Origin: Motacilla alba alba
Lineage: Eukaryota; Chordata; Aves; Passeriformes; Motacillidae
Direction of reading: 5' to 3'
Assembly (NCBI RefSeq): GCF_015832195.1
Contig: NC_052016.1
Location: forward strand, 26,185,129-26,249,128
Length of the DNA stretch: 64,000 nt
Part shown: positions 1 through 28,000 of the stretch, in pieces
Position numbering within the stretch: the first letter of the stretch is position 1
How the letters are laid out: each line of letters opens with the position of its first letter
The notes under the pieces: model-generated
What the model was told of the DNA's origin: nothing
Databases searched by the model: none
Seen by the model: the letters and a program-made list of their open reading frames with translations, nothing else
Translations under genes and position numbers: made by a program

Positions 1-1540
1 GGCAAGTGCTTCTGGTGTGATAAACAAGGAGGGATGTCAGGTGAGCAACAGCTGCTTCAACTGTACTTTTTTGGCACTAATGACATTTAGATGTTGCAGG
101 GTGATGAGGTGGAACAGACCTCACTAATGCCATTGACTCTCAAATAACCCAAACAGCCTTTTCATGGAGCTTTTTGTAGAGCATGGGGGCAAATGCAGAG
201 TAATTGGTTTCTGGCCTCTGTGCAAAAGGACTTACCATGTTAGAGATTAGAAAGGCATATTTAATTCATCATTAGGTCTTCATCAAGACTAACTATAATG
301 ATAATTGAATAATTTATGGAGAGGAGTAGTGCGGGGATCACTTCCCATCTCTGAGGGGAGGTGGAATGTAAAATGTGGCAAAAGATAGCATAGCAGTACC
401 TATGTCCTTAGAAGTGACAGGTGTTCTCACTGTTGTCACCTTCCATACTTTCACCCCCAACCTCACTAGAGATTTATTAAGAGATGGGATAATGCTAGGC
501 ATTTGGCACACAAGTAATGCCTTAGGTTGCACTTTGAGCTGTAGAGTTTGTAAGGGGATTTGATGCATTGCATGGCTCACGAAGGAATAGTGAAGAGAAA
601 TGAGGCTGCTGTAGAACTGATAGACTTTGTATATTGAGAGGGGAAAAAAATCAGTACCAATTATCTTTCAAAATATTGTCTTTTTAATGTGTTCTGCTTG
701 TACAGCAGTTGGCTTTCAATTCTTGACCTACAGTGTATAATAGAAATAAAAGCTGGTGCCTGTTGAAATTTTGCTTTCTATCTCTACCAGGTAACCACTG
801 TTGTAAGATGCAGAAAGGAGAAAAATAGAGGTAAAATCACTTCTTCAAAATAGCTATGGCTGGGGCAGAAGACAGAAGTAGGCAATTTCTAATGGCAAAA
901 CTACTGTGTTCACAAGAATATTTCAGCTGGTCTGTCTTGTTTCTGGTTTTAAGCAACCCACATATTCCTTAGTAAAAATAAGCTCAAGCCCTTAAGCTGT
1001 ACTCATACAAAGAACTTCTGGCAGGTGAGTGTTTTGGCATTCCCAAACTTATGCAGTGTTTACAGAACTAATTGCAGATGTCCTGCAGATTGAACGTGCC
1101 ACCCGGCTCTGATGCAGGGTGCAAAGCTCAGCACTGACTGTGTGCATGTCCTCATCAAGCATCTTGAAGTCCTGCCCTCAATGCAGCTGCGTTTGCCCAG
1201 TTCTGCTGTGCTGGGCCGTGTCTGTATCCCCCGCTCAGCCCCTCCAGCTGCTCTGGGTCCAGACTCTCCTTTCACAACCTTCTCTCTGTCCAAGACGCCG
1301 CCTCTGCTGCTTCCTGCTCCGTTCGCCTTCAGACTCGGCAGCGTTTGAGCTGCGATGGTTCGTGTCAGAGCCTTCTCCCTTGGCTGGGGACCATGGTGAT
1401 GCCACCCAGGCCACAGTGCTTGGCTCCGGGCCACCCTCCCCACATCCTGCTTTCTTAGGCTTCACCTGCCGTGGCTTAAAAATTACAGGGGCGGTGGTGT
1501 TGTTTTTGTTGAGTTTTGTGTCTATTTCCCTTTTCATTGC
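1..1540. other. Non-coding flank upstream of NXPE3
   Basis: I see no gene here. Reading frames are short and broken, and base composition is AT-rich until about 1080, after which GC content climbs toward the CpG island. An AATAAA lies near 747, but nothing before it reads as coding. From memory, CEP97 lies upstream of NXPE3 on the same strand in human, so this could be flank or 3' UTR of that gene, but the sequence does not show it. Confidence 0.5.
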
Positions 1541-2320
1541 CCCTTCTCGGCACAGAGGCTGCGGCAGCTGCCGCGGGGACAGAGCCGGTATCGGGGCGGG
1601 GCGGGAGGAGGCGCGGCGGCCGCTGCTGCTGTGTGAGGGGCGGGCAGGAGGGAGGGGCGGCGGGAGCCGGGCTTTTACAGCGGGCGCCTCCGGGCCGGGG
1701 GCGAGGCCGCCGCCTGGCCCGGGGGAGCGCCGGGGGCTGCGGTGAGGGGGCGAGGGCGGTGCGGCCTGGCGCGGCTCGTCTGGGGAGCGTGGGGAAAGGA
1801 AAGCAAAGCCTGGCGGGGCCGCCGGAGCGGCGGCGGGCTCGGGGCCGCTGGGGGAGGCCCGGGGGCGGGAGGTGGGTGCGGGGTCCCGGGGTTGGCGGAT
1901 GCCCTGCTCGGATCCCCCGTTGCCGCGGCCGGGTCCGCCCGCCCGCAGGGCCGCGCTGCCCTCGCCGCTCGGGGTGCAGCCAGGCGGCGGCTGGAGGTGC
2001 TTCCTGCCGCTCCAGGGGCTGCCTTGTGCCGCTCCCCGGGGATGCTGGGGCTGCCTTGTGCCGCTCCCCGGGGATGCCCATGCCGCAGCATCCTCAAAAG
2101 TACCTCTGAAGCTATAAAACAGAGCTGTGGGGCTCGCACTGCCGGCAGCGGTGCTTCCTGCTCGCTGCCCCCGTCCCTGGCTCGTGGGTGCGTGTCCGGT
2201 GCCGTGTTCCGCGGCCGGGAGCGCCGCGGGGGCTGCGGCGCTGCCCCCGGCAGATCAGCGGGCTGGGGGCTGCCAGCTCCCCGCGCCCTGGGGGCCAGGG
2301 CGGAATCTGCGAAAAACAAC
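1540..2320 (+). promoter_or_regulatory. NXPE3: CpG island, probable NXPE3 promoter and non-coding first exon
   Basis: The segment is very GC- and CpG-rich, in contrast to the AT-rich sequence on both sides. GC boxes (GGGGCGGGGC at 1593-1602 and GGGGCGG near 1635) are visible and there is no TATA box, as expected for a broadly expressed gene. A good donor site, CTGCG|GTGAGG, at 1741/1742 would end a non-coding first exon of roughly 100-180 bases. A perfect octamer ATTTGCAT sits just downstream at 2428-2435. Long open frames on both strands here come from GC richness and are not genes. The promoter role is inferred from position and composition. Confidence 0.7.
2015..2078. repeat. 32-bp direct tandem duplication in the CpG island
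   Basis: Two near-identical 32-base units, 2015-2046 and 2047-2078, each begin GGGGCTGCC and include CGCTCCCCGGGGATGC. The second diverges only in its last two bases. A related half copy precedes them at about 2003-2014. Confidence 0.9.
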
Positions 2321-2915
2321 AGCAAATCTGTTTTTCTGTGCTGGCAGCCACGCGAGCATCAAGCCCCTGTGCCCCAGGGACGTGGTTTGGGCATCGCCAG
2401 AGGTACCGGCTCCTCTGTGCCTTGGAGATTTGCATGACAGAATTTGGAGAGGTTGCGCTCATACCTGCCTTTGTAACGCTGCTGGCTTAGAGAGCTAGGG
2501 GGAAAGAGAGCTGACAGTAATTGACAACTTGGGAAAAAAACCAGAGCAACAATCCTTTAATGGAGCATGCGGCATAATTTAATGACGTATTCATAAAAAT
2601 GTTATTAAACCGGTTTTTGTTTTTAACATGGGGTAAAATGGGGCTTGTGGTAACATGGAACAAAGCTGAGAGAAGTAATACTTAGCAATAAATAGCAGAA
2701 AATTCAATTGCACAGCATTGAAGTTTAGAAGAATAAAATACTACAACAAAATCCTTGGGTAATTGTAGAAACTAAAGTGATTTTACAGGTAAAAAGTTGT
2801 AATTGCCATTTTATTTTGTGGCACTGTAAGCAAACCACCAATGTATAAATTTTATTAAGAAATATTTGTGTGTGTTTCTATAGGTATATTTATTTTTTAA
2901 TGTATTGTTTCCAAG

Positions 2916-2964
2916 GTTATTGGCCTTTTGTGTGGATGGCTTCGGAGGACATTTCAGGAATAGG
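2916..2964 (+). other. NXPE3: Candidate second non-coding 5' UTR exon of NXPE3
   Basis: A T-rich tract ending in CCAAG (AG at 2914-2915) precedes 49 bases that end at a consensus donor, AGG|GTAAGT, at 2964/2965. This could be an extra leader exon between the CpG island and the first coding exon. It contains an ATG at 2936. The support is only splice-site quality. Confidence 0.25.
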
Positions 2965-4893
2965 GTAAGTCCTAAGGCTTTTTGGTATACTTATGGGCTT
3001 CCCTTATACAAAAAATGAACGGGATCAATTGTTCACCAATTGTGATGAAAGTGGCAGTATAGTAAGCCTTTAGCATAAAGAAGGCTCCAAACCTGTACAT
3101 TTAAATGTTTTAGGGCATGTGACATCTATACAATACAGAAAATTTTGAATAAAAAATATATGGAACAGCATTTGTGGTATTTTTAGGCATCTGAAATTAC
3201 GTCTGAAATTTTAGGCATATGAAATTACATTACATTTTCAGTGTCTTGCGCTTTTCAGTGATGTGGAAAGAATTCTCAGCAACAGAATTGAAAATTCTGG
3301 TTTTGTCTAATGTATTTGTTTTTCTTCCTCAAATGGACATATATATCCTTAAATTAGCATTTTCATGTACTCTAGGTATATTTAGTATCAATTTATGACC
3401 CAAGCTGCTGTTTTATGCAAATTTCACATTAGTGCAGAACTGTTGCAAGTTCGGAGTTTTATGGCATTTTGATACTCTCACTTTAATGGATGTCTTGCTC
3501 TTTTGAGGCTAGTTCATGGGTCAGAAATACAGTCTCTCTAATTCTCAGCAAAGCATTTGAAGTTATAATCCCTATAATCCTTGTAAAGCAATTTGATGTG
3601 TGGTCTATTTTGAGGCTGTCCTGGTTATACCAGTAATGTATTTCAGTTTTTTTGCCTGTATTCATTTGATAAATGATTTTTTAATCTTGATATTGAATGT
3701 ATCATTATGTTTCGTTTAAATTTACACAGCATTTTTCATATAGTCTTAAAACTATAGGTACTATGTATAATATTATCTTAATTGTATAAAGTCTCAGTTA
3801 TACTATTTATAGTAAGTTATACAAAGTTTATGTAATCATTTGATTATGTTGTTGCACTTGGTGCATGGTTGTATGAGTAATGCTTCTTTGAGGATTGGCT
3901 TTGGAGAGATTGGTGTCTTTTGAGTGTCTCTCCTTGCCATCTGTTTTCTATTTCCAAGTTTAGAGCTTCTGCAAGAACAGTACCCTTTTTGCTTGCAAAA
4001 AGAATGCATCAAAATTATCCTTCTCAGAAAGAAAGGAAGGTTTAAGAGTCATTCTGAGGAAGCATTGAGAACTTTATCAGTGGCTGTTAAGTCTGTGATC
4101 AGTCATCAAGCAACCTTAAAAGAATGATATTGTATGAAAGTTAAAGTTTATGAAAGACAGTACTATTATTACATTTAAAGAACCAGAAACACTGAATCCA
4201 AACACATTGTATTCTTTCCAGAAGTTTATTTTTTATTTTTAGAGCTGCATATGAGTACCTGAGATAAAAGGAATGATAAAAAAGCAAACCAGGGAAGATG
4301 TAATGTTTTAGATGATACATGAAGTTAAATTTTAGTGCTTTTGACTCTCTTAGGTATCTCCTCTTTAATGCTACAGTTGATTTTTTTCTCCTCTTCCCAA
4401 GCAGAAAACTGGAAAAAGTAAGTTTTATCTTGCTTATCCAAATTTGCTTCAGACACCAGTGTTTAATAACAACTTAATGGAATGTGTAAACACATAAATG
4501 AGAGATGTCCAAACCCACGAATTTCTGTTTCAGTCTGGTAATGTCTGGATGGTGGTGGTGTGGCCTAACAGATAAATAGGGTGATGGTTATTCGTTGTGG
4601 TCTTTTTGATTGCCAGAATGAAATCTTGCACTCTTCTTTTGACCATTTTTTTTTTTTTGGTATCCGCTACAGGTGAGACCAGCTTTATGATAAGGGTTTG
4701 CTTTGGCAGATCCAAGAGAATAATGTAACATGATAGATAATGCTGTTCAGGTTAGTTCCACAAAAATAATCTGTGTTGACTGCTCTGTTGTACTAGTTAT
4801 TGCCCCACCATTTGTAAGCTCTCAGTGCAAAACTTGACTTTAGTTCTACTAACATTTTGAGACTTAATACAGTTTTTGTAAATGCACTTGCAG

Positions 4894-5013
4894 GAATGAA
4901 GTGGAAGTCAGCTGAATTCTCTTGTGCTCTGCTGAGACGAAATGACATTCATGTTTGCAGTGAATGGAAGACATGGCAATGTGTAACATGGGAGGGAAAG
5001 GCACGAATGGACC
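4894..5013 (+). promoter_or_regulatory. NXPE3: NXPE3 leader with two overlapping upstream ORFs
   Basis: The first coding exon may start after the acceptor CTTGCAG at 4893 or TTTGCAG at 4960. An upstream ORF 4896-5024 (42 codons plus stop) and another 4964-5104 (46 codons plus stop) both run across the NXPE3 ATG at 5014 in other frames. With the later acceptor only the second remains, plus a short in-frame-of-first ORF from 5007 to 5024. This predicts reduced translation, with acceptor choice as a possible switch. Confidence 0.5.
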
Positions 5014-19382
<14,369 letters not shown>

Positions 19383-19917
19383 CACAAATGGGTATCCCTA
19401 TGTCGCCTTTTGCTATAGTCCAAGTACAGTTGCTCTTTTGAGCTGTGGAATGAGGCTGGATGATATGGAGGAACTCTGGGTACTGCACTTGCATGCAGGA
19501 TAAGTAGGGTGGCCTTCAAGTCTGGGTAGCTGTGAAAGGGTGGTAAAGAGGAGTTGACTCTTCAGGCCATATCTTCCTGCGAGGTTGATTCCTGCAAGCT
19601 TATCATTCATACCTGAGATTATTAGAGAGCACCTTAAATTAAATTGGCAGGATTCAATAAGAGACTATTTGGGTTATTAGCTTTACTAGTTATCTGCACT
19701 GTACACATAATTTAATCTGTGTGACACTGATTCCGTTGCCAGGGTCTTGTTGATCAGAACAGTGTGTGAAACCTGGGAAGGCTTTTGGGAATGGTCTTTC
19801 TCTCAGCATTCCAGAGCTTAAGGGATGTCTCCTCCAGTTGTGTGTCAGAGAAGCACAGTGTCTGTTCTTGTTTCAAAGTCCTAATTAGAAACGTGAAGGG
19901 AGTGTACCAAAGTCACC

Positions 19918-19923
19918 AATAAA
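19918..19923 (+). terminator. NXPE3: Candidate proximal poly(A) signal of NXPE3
   Basis: AATAAA lies 536 bases past the stop codon. No strong GT-rich element follows at once, so its use is uncertain. Confidence 0.4.
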
Positions 19924-20214
19924 GAAGCACAATCACAATATCTGTAGAATTAAGTAAGGAAGAATTTGCTGAAATTTAGTTGAGCACCCTAGTTAGGTAC
20001 CTTTGTTGTTTACAGATGGCTGCTAAATAGTGCAAATAGCCAGTATTTTAGTTTGGTTTCTTGTACTACTGAATTTCTTTTGAGCTTTGATACACTGTCT
20101 ACTTCTTGATTTATCATTAGTGAGGATATGTGTGTTTTATGACCTCTGCGAAAACACTGTCTCAGGCAGTTTCTGCAAATTGAAGTTGCAGGCGCGCCGA
20201 CTTGAAGCTTAAAG

Positions 20215-20262
20215 CATTTGCCAGTGAAAGTGTTTCATTTGCCAATGAAAGTGTTTCCATTG
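20215..20262. repeat. 21-bp minisatellite, about 2.2 copies
   Basis: The unit CATTTGCCAGTGAAAGTGTTT occurs at 20215-20235 and, with one change, at 20236-20256; a broken third copy follows. Confidence 0.85.
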
Positions 20263-21976
20263 CCAGCGTGCTACAGCTGTTCCCTTATGGTCCTGCGAAG
20301 CCAGGCTGCCGACAGTGGCTCTGGTGTGTCCTTCAAACGCTGAATCTGGACGGGGAGGCCAAGTGACCCGAGGGCCCCTGGTGTGCTTTGGCAGTGGTAG
20401 CCAAGGCCACACTATGACTCTTCTTCAGGGTCTGGCAGTTCTGTAATTTCTCCATGAACTTCACTGCTGCCAGAATGAAAGGTGGAACACCCTGCACCCA
20501 AAAGCCAAGAGTGCCCAGGGTTGCCTTCACATATCTGCTTGGCGCAGACCCAGGTTTGCTGGGCTGACATCTGGTGGCTCTCCGCCTCCTGGCATGGCAT
20601 TTACTGCTGCTTACTTGATTGAGCCTGTCTACAGTTTTAACTAGAAGCACTTTGAAAACAGTTTGTGATACAGTCAACTCCCAAATTAAACAGCAGAGTT
20701 TTCCATGCTGTCTTATCTTTGGTCCCGCTCAGGCCAAAGCCAGTCTTCACTAGCTTGTGTCAAAACCAAGTTGAGTCTTTGTGAGCAAACTTAGAAGATT
20801 AATAAGGCAAATTGGCAGGTTGCACAGAGTGAAATTATCAAAATGTCTATATGTTAGAAAAGTTTCACTCCTTGTTGAGTTTGCTGCTCTCCTAAGGAAG
20901 TTTGTGCTCTTATTGCCAGAGCCCTAAGAGAACCACTGCTGCCAGCTACAGCAACAGTGTTTCTTACTGCATTCATTTTAAAGGGCAACTGAGAAGTGGT
21001 TTAAAAACAAATATAAATGATTTTAGCATGTAAAAGGCATCAGTACTATCCATCTATAAACTTTACAATTTTAAAATGTTTAAACATGTCTGCAGGAATT
21101 GTGTACACTGAAATAGCACCTATTCTTAGCTTTTCAAATCAGCAGTTTAGAGATCCAATTTGCTGGTTCCTACTGACAACTGCCTCACACAGCATCTGCC
21201 CATACATTAGTGTTAGGTAACTATTGCTTACTTTAAAATGGTAATGGCATTTTATCCTCTGCTAAAAAGAGGCCACACCAATTCAGGTCTGGGAAAGTAA
21301 GCTACCACAATGAAAAATGAACTTTCATCTTTTCCAGTTGTGATTTTTATAACAGGTAAAGGCTTTCATCCTGAATAACAACTCTATCCTAATAATATTC
21401 ATGGAAATAGGACTTCAGAATTCTTTGAAGGAAACTACTTAATTTGTGGACTGCCCATTAGGTTTAACCCATAAAGCCATATTGTGTGTGAAAATGTTGT
21501 GGCTGCATGTGTCTTCTCTGGGTGTTGTAGTGCTTGCTACTGCTCCTCAACAGCAGCTTTATATCACTGTTAGCTACTAAGCACAGAGAGAGAACAAAAT
21601 ATTCCTTTGAGTGCTTTGACAGGTGAGGGAAAGAGAACAAAACTGCTATTAGAAAAGGTGTCTAATTGCCTCTTGTAGAATCTCATCCTTTAGATTAATT
21701 AAACTAGTTTTTTAATAACAGATGAACTAACTTATTGGTAATGAACTTCAGGGAAATTGCCAGTTGGTTTAGAATGAGGGCCAAGATTTTATTATTTGGG
21801 CTCTGAAATAGATAGGGAAGAGAAGTGAAGCATCTGAGGATTTACCCATGTTTGGGGACACTGTGCTTTTAGATGTCATTCAGGTGATCTATGAACAGTT
21901 TTTCATTCTCATCTTGTTACCATCTATGTCATCATATTACCAGTTGTGTATGTATGGGATATGCAAAGACAGAAGC

Positions 21977-21982
21977 AATAAA
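21977..21982 (+). terminator. NXPE3: Candidate distal poly(A) signal of NXPE3
   Basis: AATAAA within GCAATAAAATATTTTT. It would give a 3' UTR of about 2.6 kb. Confidence 0.35.
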
Positions 21983-22000
21983 ATATTTTTAAATCAGTTT

Positions 22001-25000
22001 CTTTAAACTTCTAAATGGATTTTAATAGGGACTTAGGTTACGGTGTTGGTTATTTTTGATGTTACTTAACACGAAGCAGGACTAGAAAGGAATTTCTCAG
22101 CATCTGTTGATGCTCAGCACATAAAAAAATAATTCACAGGGTTTTCAAAGCCCTGTCTTCCCTTTCTTTTCATTTTCTTCCTTTGAAAGGAAGACATTGT
22201 ATTATTTTTATATTTTCATTCTTGTACTGATCATTTTGATTATTAATCTTTCATTAGATATTTTTTATTTTTTCATGTCTTCATTCAAAATCCAGCTCTC
22301 TCAAATTCCAGTGAAAGAAACTACTTTTATTGTTTTTATTAGAAGATTTCAGAGTAATTTATTTATAAAGTAAGTAAACTCCATTTTATATATATTAGTG
22401 TTGCACTGTAATATTTTGAGAGTCTTGTTTCTCATGTGTATCTTCTTAGGCTGATTTCTTCCTTCTAGAAATTTAGTAAAAATATTACTTGAATTGTTGA
22501 TGAGAAGGGAGGATAAAAAGCAAAAGCTTCCCTTTCTTCAAGTTTTCAGTTGCTTCTAATTTCATCTGCAAATGTAGCACTGCTTAATGAGATTTGAATT
22601 ACCATTTTTCATTGCTTTTCTTGTTATAGGTAAGCAGTTAAACATGGAAACTTTGCTTACCACAAGTGTCTGTACAACTTTTTATGTGCTGCAGGTGACA
22701 ATTTCATGGGTACGTGACAAAGGTGAAGGTTTGAAGTTGCATTCTAGAGGGGTGGAGGATACTGGGGTTTTGCTTTGGTTTTGTTGCAGAAGTGTGGGTG
22801 AGACCATTCTTCCATTCATGACAGTTTAAGTAATAGCAAAAAACTTCAGTCACAAATGTATTTTTCATTTATAAAGCACTTACTCCTTAAGTCCAGATAA
22901 TTTAATATATATTTAGACTGTTTGGAAGGCTCTTACTCTCTGTTGGGAGCAGTGAAGATCTCTGTATGTTAGAGAAAGAACTTGTTTTCAAAGAACTTGT
23001 TTTTTTCTAATATATGTATGTTATTGTAATGCTTAAAATATACAGAAGGCTCTACTGTCTTGTTTCCTGATGCGATCAGAAAAACAATTTAAATAGCCAA
23101 AAAGCTCAGAGAATGAAAAGTTCCTAATAAAGAGGGCAAGTTTACTTGAACCATTTAATCTGATTTAGTCTCAGTTTATCTTGTTTGCTGTAACCACACG
23201 TCCTTTATATTTTTATAGCTGCATAGTAATTCCCTTCGTTTTTCATATTATATTTTGTGCTGTGTGCTGGGTAGGAGTTTCACGCTATGGTTTATAGATT
23301 AAATTCACTATAAGTGATTTTTAAATGTGATTTGTATTTGGAAAGGGGTGATCTGTGCCTGACATGAGACCTAGCACTGAAGCACCCTGATGTTTCTCTC
23401 TGTCAGTGTGTCAGGCCTGACATATAATAAAAGCTCGTACATAATCTAGGCTTCCTTCTTTGAGGGTTTCTGCAGCCTGACTGACGCACTGGACATCCTT
23501 AAACAACTTCATTTAAAAAAAAAGGGTGAAGACAGATGAAGCATGGTCATTGCTTCTCTATCTTAAGTTTTTACTTAAATAATGGAAGAAAAAATGAGGA
23601 GAGATGTGTCCTGTGAGCCAGTCAGAGTGTTCAAGGGCTGTAGGGCATCCTACAGTGGCAGCTGTGTGTCCACTGCCCTGTGAGCCCAAGAGCTGTGTGT
23701 GCAGGGTCATGGGAGAGGGAGAGAGTGGCTGCCTGGCACAGACTGGTGAGTCTCTGGGATGGCCCAAAGGTGGAGGATTTGGGGATGTCCACTGGCTTGC
23801 CTTGGAGTTAGCTTGCAGCTAAGGTTTGCATCTGGGAAAGGAGCAAGCAGGGCACAATGCCCTTTGTGCTGATTCCTGACATAGATAGCCAAAAATATCC
23901 TGTTTGACCAGGCAAAAATCCCTGAATGACAAAGTCCTGATAGCTAGGAGAGAGTGCTGAGGCAGTATTGCCAAGTATTTGTTCCGTTTTTCTGTTTCCC
24001 TCTCATTCCGTGCTGACTGCTGAAGGGGGCAGGGTAGGGCAAGGGCCAGAGGTGTGATCTGGGTGCTGCTCACACATTCCACCTGAGCACTGAGCTGGGG
24101 CCATGGCCCAGCCTTCTCTGGCCAGTTCCAACAGCCCTGAGGGGACAGGGCAAAGGCAAAGCAGCTTCTTCCCAGCATTTAGCTCTGGAAACTGTATTGA
24201 AGTGTGCTACCACCATGTCCAACCTACATCAGCCTTCGCACAGCCAAAAATGAATGACAGTGGCTGCAAAGTATGAGCTGCTTTTCAGTGTGGTGTTAGG
24301 TCAGGCCCCAGGCTTCTTCAGAGGGGAAGTGAGAGTGATGAGTAGGACAGAGAGGGGAAGCAAAAAAGTAGGACGTAGTTAAGGAAAAACAACACAAAAA
24401 GGTCTTGCTCTGTGACACCAAGGAGAGGAAGAAGGTCAGGGATTTGGTCACTTGGGGATTGATTTCCAAAGGCAATACCAATTGTGTGGGACAGACTCAA
24501 TCCTCTGAGAATGCACATAGATGTATTGCTCCACAGGTTATAAAAAAGGAACAGTTCTTCCCACCTAGGCTGCTCACCCACCTCTTCCTCTATGTCCTCC
24601 TGACAGCAATGACACAGCAATCATGTTAGGTACAGTTCCAAACTCTGCTTGCTGTTGGTTTGAAGCCATGTGTATTGTGTTCTCACATGACTGTAGATGT
24701 GACAGATATCATAGTGGGGAACTTTTTAAAAGAAACCCAAAGCATTTGTAATCAAGCTAAGGAGGAGTGCACAGGCAGGTTTTCACCATGTGCCAAGTGC
24801 TCCTCAGAGGCTGTGGTGACTCAGAGGAGGCATGAAACTTGCCTGAGATGCAATAGATTGCTTGGCAAGGGCAGGGGCTTGAGCCTCATCCATCAGACAC
24901 AGAGACAGGAGGCTCACCAGGGCTGGCAAAAAGCTAAAACTCATAGTTTCTGATCTGGTTGGAACGGGGCTTCTTGTGTTCATTCCATGGTTTAGCCCTG

Positions 25001-28000
25001 CATCCCCAGTTAGCAGTGTATAAGGTAATTTCTAATATTAATGGTTCTATTTACGGTGCAAGATCAACGTATTTGAAATGAGGGAAATGTTTTATGTCCT
25101 TGAATCTGGATCTTTGAGTCTTCCTGAATTGTTAATTCATCACAGTGCTTGTCACCTAGATCTGAACTCTCATGTAAGGGAGCCTAGCTTGTATCTGGGC
25201 AGTGATTCTAAAATCCTGTCCTAAATACTGTGTCCTCCTTCACTGTTGGTGTTACTAGCCTCTTGTGGGCATATTCAGTAACCTTCTGGGGTGATGCAAG
25301 CTGGTCTGCTCTGCAAGTCTGTCATGGTGAATTGTACAGGAGCTTCTCTGCTTGGAAGGGGAAAGAGGGATTTTGTGGGGGAATGCTAGAAAATTGTGTG
25401 TGTGAGTTACTTTCTGTGAGCCCCACTTGTGTAGTGAGCAAGTCACTAAAGCTAAGTGAAAGTGCAATGTGCCCTCCCTCACATCCCAACTCTCAGCTTG
25501 GGCTTAATAGATTAATCCCTTAATGAATGTGGCCAGAAGAGGGCTTTGAGGCACTGAAAAAGAGTCTGGGATGACTCTCAAATGAAAAACTTAAGCCACA
25601 ACATATTTGTCTTGGTGGTGGTTTGTTTTCTAACTCCTGCATAGTTTGTGTTTTGAAAACAAATGTCACAAATACCACTGAGGCTCTTTGACTTGAGGTT
25701 TGTGAGTGAAATCAATTGATGACATAGATTTGATAACTCTTAGATTGAAGAGTATGCTTCAGAGGATTTTTTTTCACCCAAAATGTTCTTTTAAATCTGA
25801 TTTTTTTATCCTAAGCCAGAAAAGGATCGAGAGGAGTAAACTTTACCAGGCTAGAATAGTATATCTCAAGTTAGTTCTTCCTGCAACATAGAAAATTAGG
25901 CAGTGTCTGTGGTCTGAGAGCAAGCCATGATGTGGCAGTCAGTGTTCTCTAGGTCAGCCATCCATTAAACATTTTGTCCCCTCCCCTCCAATTTTTACTC
26001 TCTCCTTCCCTGGTCTGTTCTGAAAATGGACAAGTGCTTTTCCCCCCTTGCACTTGGGCCTTCTGGAGGCACCTGTTGTTTTTTGGTTCAGTTTGGTACA
26101 AGACTGTCCCTTTTCTCCCTAAATCTCTGCTGCAGGCTGCGTGCAATGACCAGGAGTATTTATATGACAAGGACTATTCCTGTGCTGTGGGGTGGCAGCT
26201 CACTCTGAAGGACCTCACGGAAGAGCTTCCAGGTGGGACATGCCTGTGGAAGTGCAGCAGGTGAGAGGAATGGCACAAAGAGTACCTGCAGTGAAAGGAC
26301 CATGACAAATTACAGGGTTTTTCCCCTCTTGCCATCCTGCAGTCAGTTCTTTCCACTCCTTCCTACCCTTTGGTTTTCCCTGAGCTGGGTGAGTCATGCT
26401 TTCCAGTCCTGCCTGCCCTCTTTTCTGAGTCAGCTTCTCTCAGGGAATTGTCGCTGCTCTTGGCAAGGCAGCTATTTCTGTCTCTAGCTGTTTCTTCCTT
26501 CTAATGGTTTCATATCTTTCTGCTCCACATTTGTGTATTTTCCCCTGTGTATTATTATTATTTTTTGCTTTTGCTGGGCCTTGCTTTTGCCTTTGCTTTG
26601 ATAAGTAAAATCAGAAAAATAAAGTTACTTTACTGAAAAAATATCCTATCTTAAAAATCCAATTAAAAAGATCAGGTGCTCCAGTAACAAGATGATATTA
26701 TAATTACTTTACATTGTTGCAAAATGTGTTCAATATATGTGTATCTTCCAATCCCAGAAGTTTCATATCTGCTGGTTGAAATATAGGTTCCCTATGTTAA
26801 CACATTTCCTCCTGATGTCCTGTTGCCCGTGTTCTTGTGCACAACAAACATTGTTACAAGTAGATATTTTCATTTGTGGCTGGAGATATGACTTCTCATC
26901 CTGCCCTGCCACACATCAGCCATGGCATTTTTACTCTTCCTGTCTTTCTTTTCTTGTCAGACTTGGATTTTCCTTTTCTTTGCTGCAGGTACTCACCTCT
27001 TTGCACAGGTGAGTGGTGCCCAGGAGGGGCCTGACCTTCATCACATAAAAAATGTCCCCTGTGATTTTTGGATTCAAAGCACCTGAGCTGCCCTAACTCC
27101 AAAGGCAGTGACACCTGGGAGAATGGATGAGCTGAGTGGTGCTCTAGGTGCTGCTCCTACTGCCTGTGGTATTGGGCCATCTGTGCCTCTTTGGGGCTGC
27201 AGCCTCCCCTCTTTGCAAAGAGAGATCTTGATACCTTGTGAAGGCACTCAGAAGCCCCTCAAGTCCCCAAAGGCAGCAGGTTTTGCTTCACAGCCACTGC
27301 AGGAGAGAGCAGAACAAGGGTCCGGATGAGGCCCTGCCTTGACACGTGTTAGACAAGACTGAGGGCACCACAGGCCTTCAATGAGCAAACAAATACCAGC
27401 CCCAGCTGGAACAAACCATCCTGGTTTCAAAGAGAAGTATCGAGCCCATTGAGATTATCAGTTGAACATGTTCCAGTGATAGAATACATCTGCGAACAGG
27501 AAGATGGAGCCCACGCACCGTTTCCTGCCTGCAGGGGGAAGGTTTTGAATGTATCACCTTTGGGACGGAGATGTTCTCTCCTACCTCCCTCCTGCAGCTT
27601 GCTGGGGCAGGGCAGTGGTGAGGATAAAGTCTAAAGATGTTCTGTTTGTTTTTAACATCTATGTTCCAGTGTAGGAGGCACTGGGCACATAACAGGCAGG
27701 GGGACCAGTGGTTCAGTGCTTTTGCCTTGTTGGTGCCAGCTGCTGGAAATTGTATCAGTTAGCTGCATTTGGGAAGGGGCAACACAAGGCACTGAAAGTG
27801 ACAGGTGTTTGCTCTGAAAAGATTTGGGTGTCCTGTCCTTGCTCACCATGTTTGATATGCATGATGAGTCCTGGCCCATGCCACTGCTGAAAGAAGAAAA
27901 GAAAAGGGATTATTATAAAGATGGATCTACTCACATTTTAGGAAAATCTAGGATACCTTTTTTATACTGAAGGTTGTTTTTATCTACTGGAGCAGGTGAC

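Larger units (their letters stand above)
19383..22000 (+). other. NXPE3: NXPE3 3' UTR, end uncertain
   Basis: The sequence after the stop is non-coding and AT-rich. AATAAA signals lie at 19918-19923 and 21977-21982, and another at 23426-23431. Any could end the transcript. A GC-richer stretch at about 20190-20610 contains a small minisatellite. Confidence 0.5.

Noticed and set aside
1..1080. Possible 3' end of the upstream neighbour (CEP97 in human)
   Set aside because: No coding sequence or clear terminal exon can be read; the idea rests only on remembered gene order.
1476..2437. Several 100-230 codon open frames on both strands in the NXPE3 CpG island
   Set aside because: They overlap in four or more frames and are low-complexity Arg/Pro/Gly/Ala; this is a GC-content effect.
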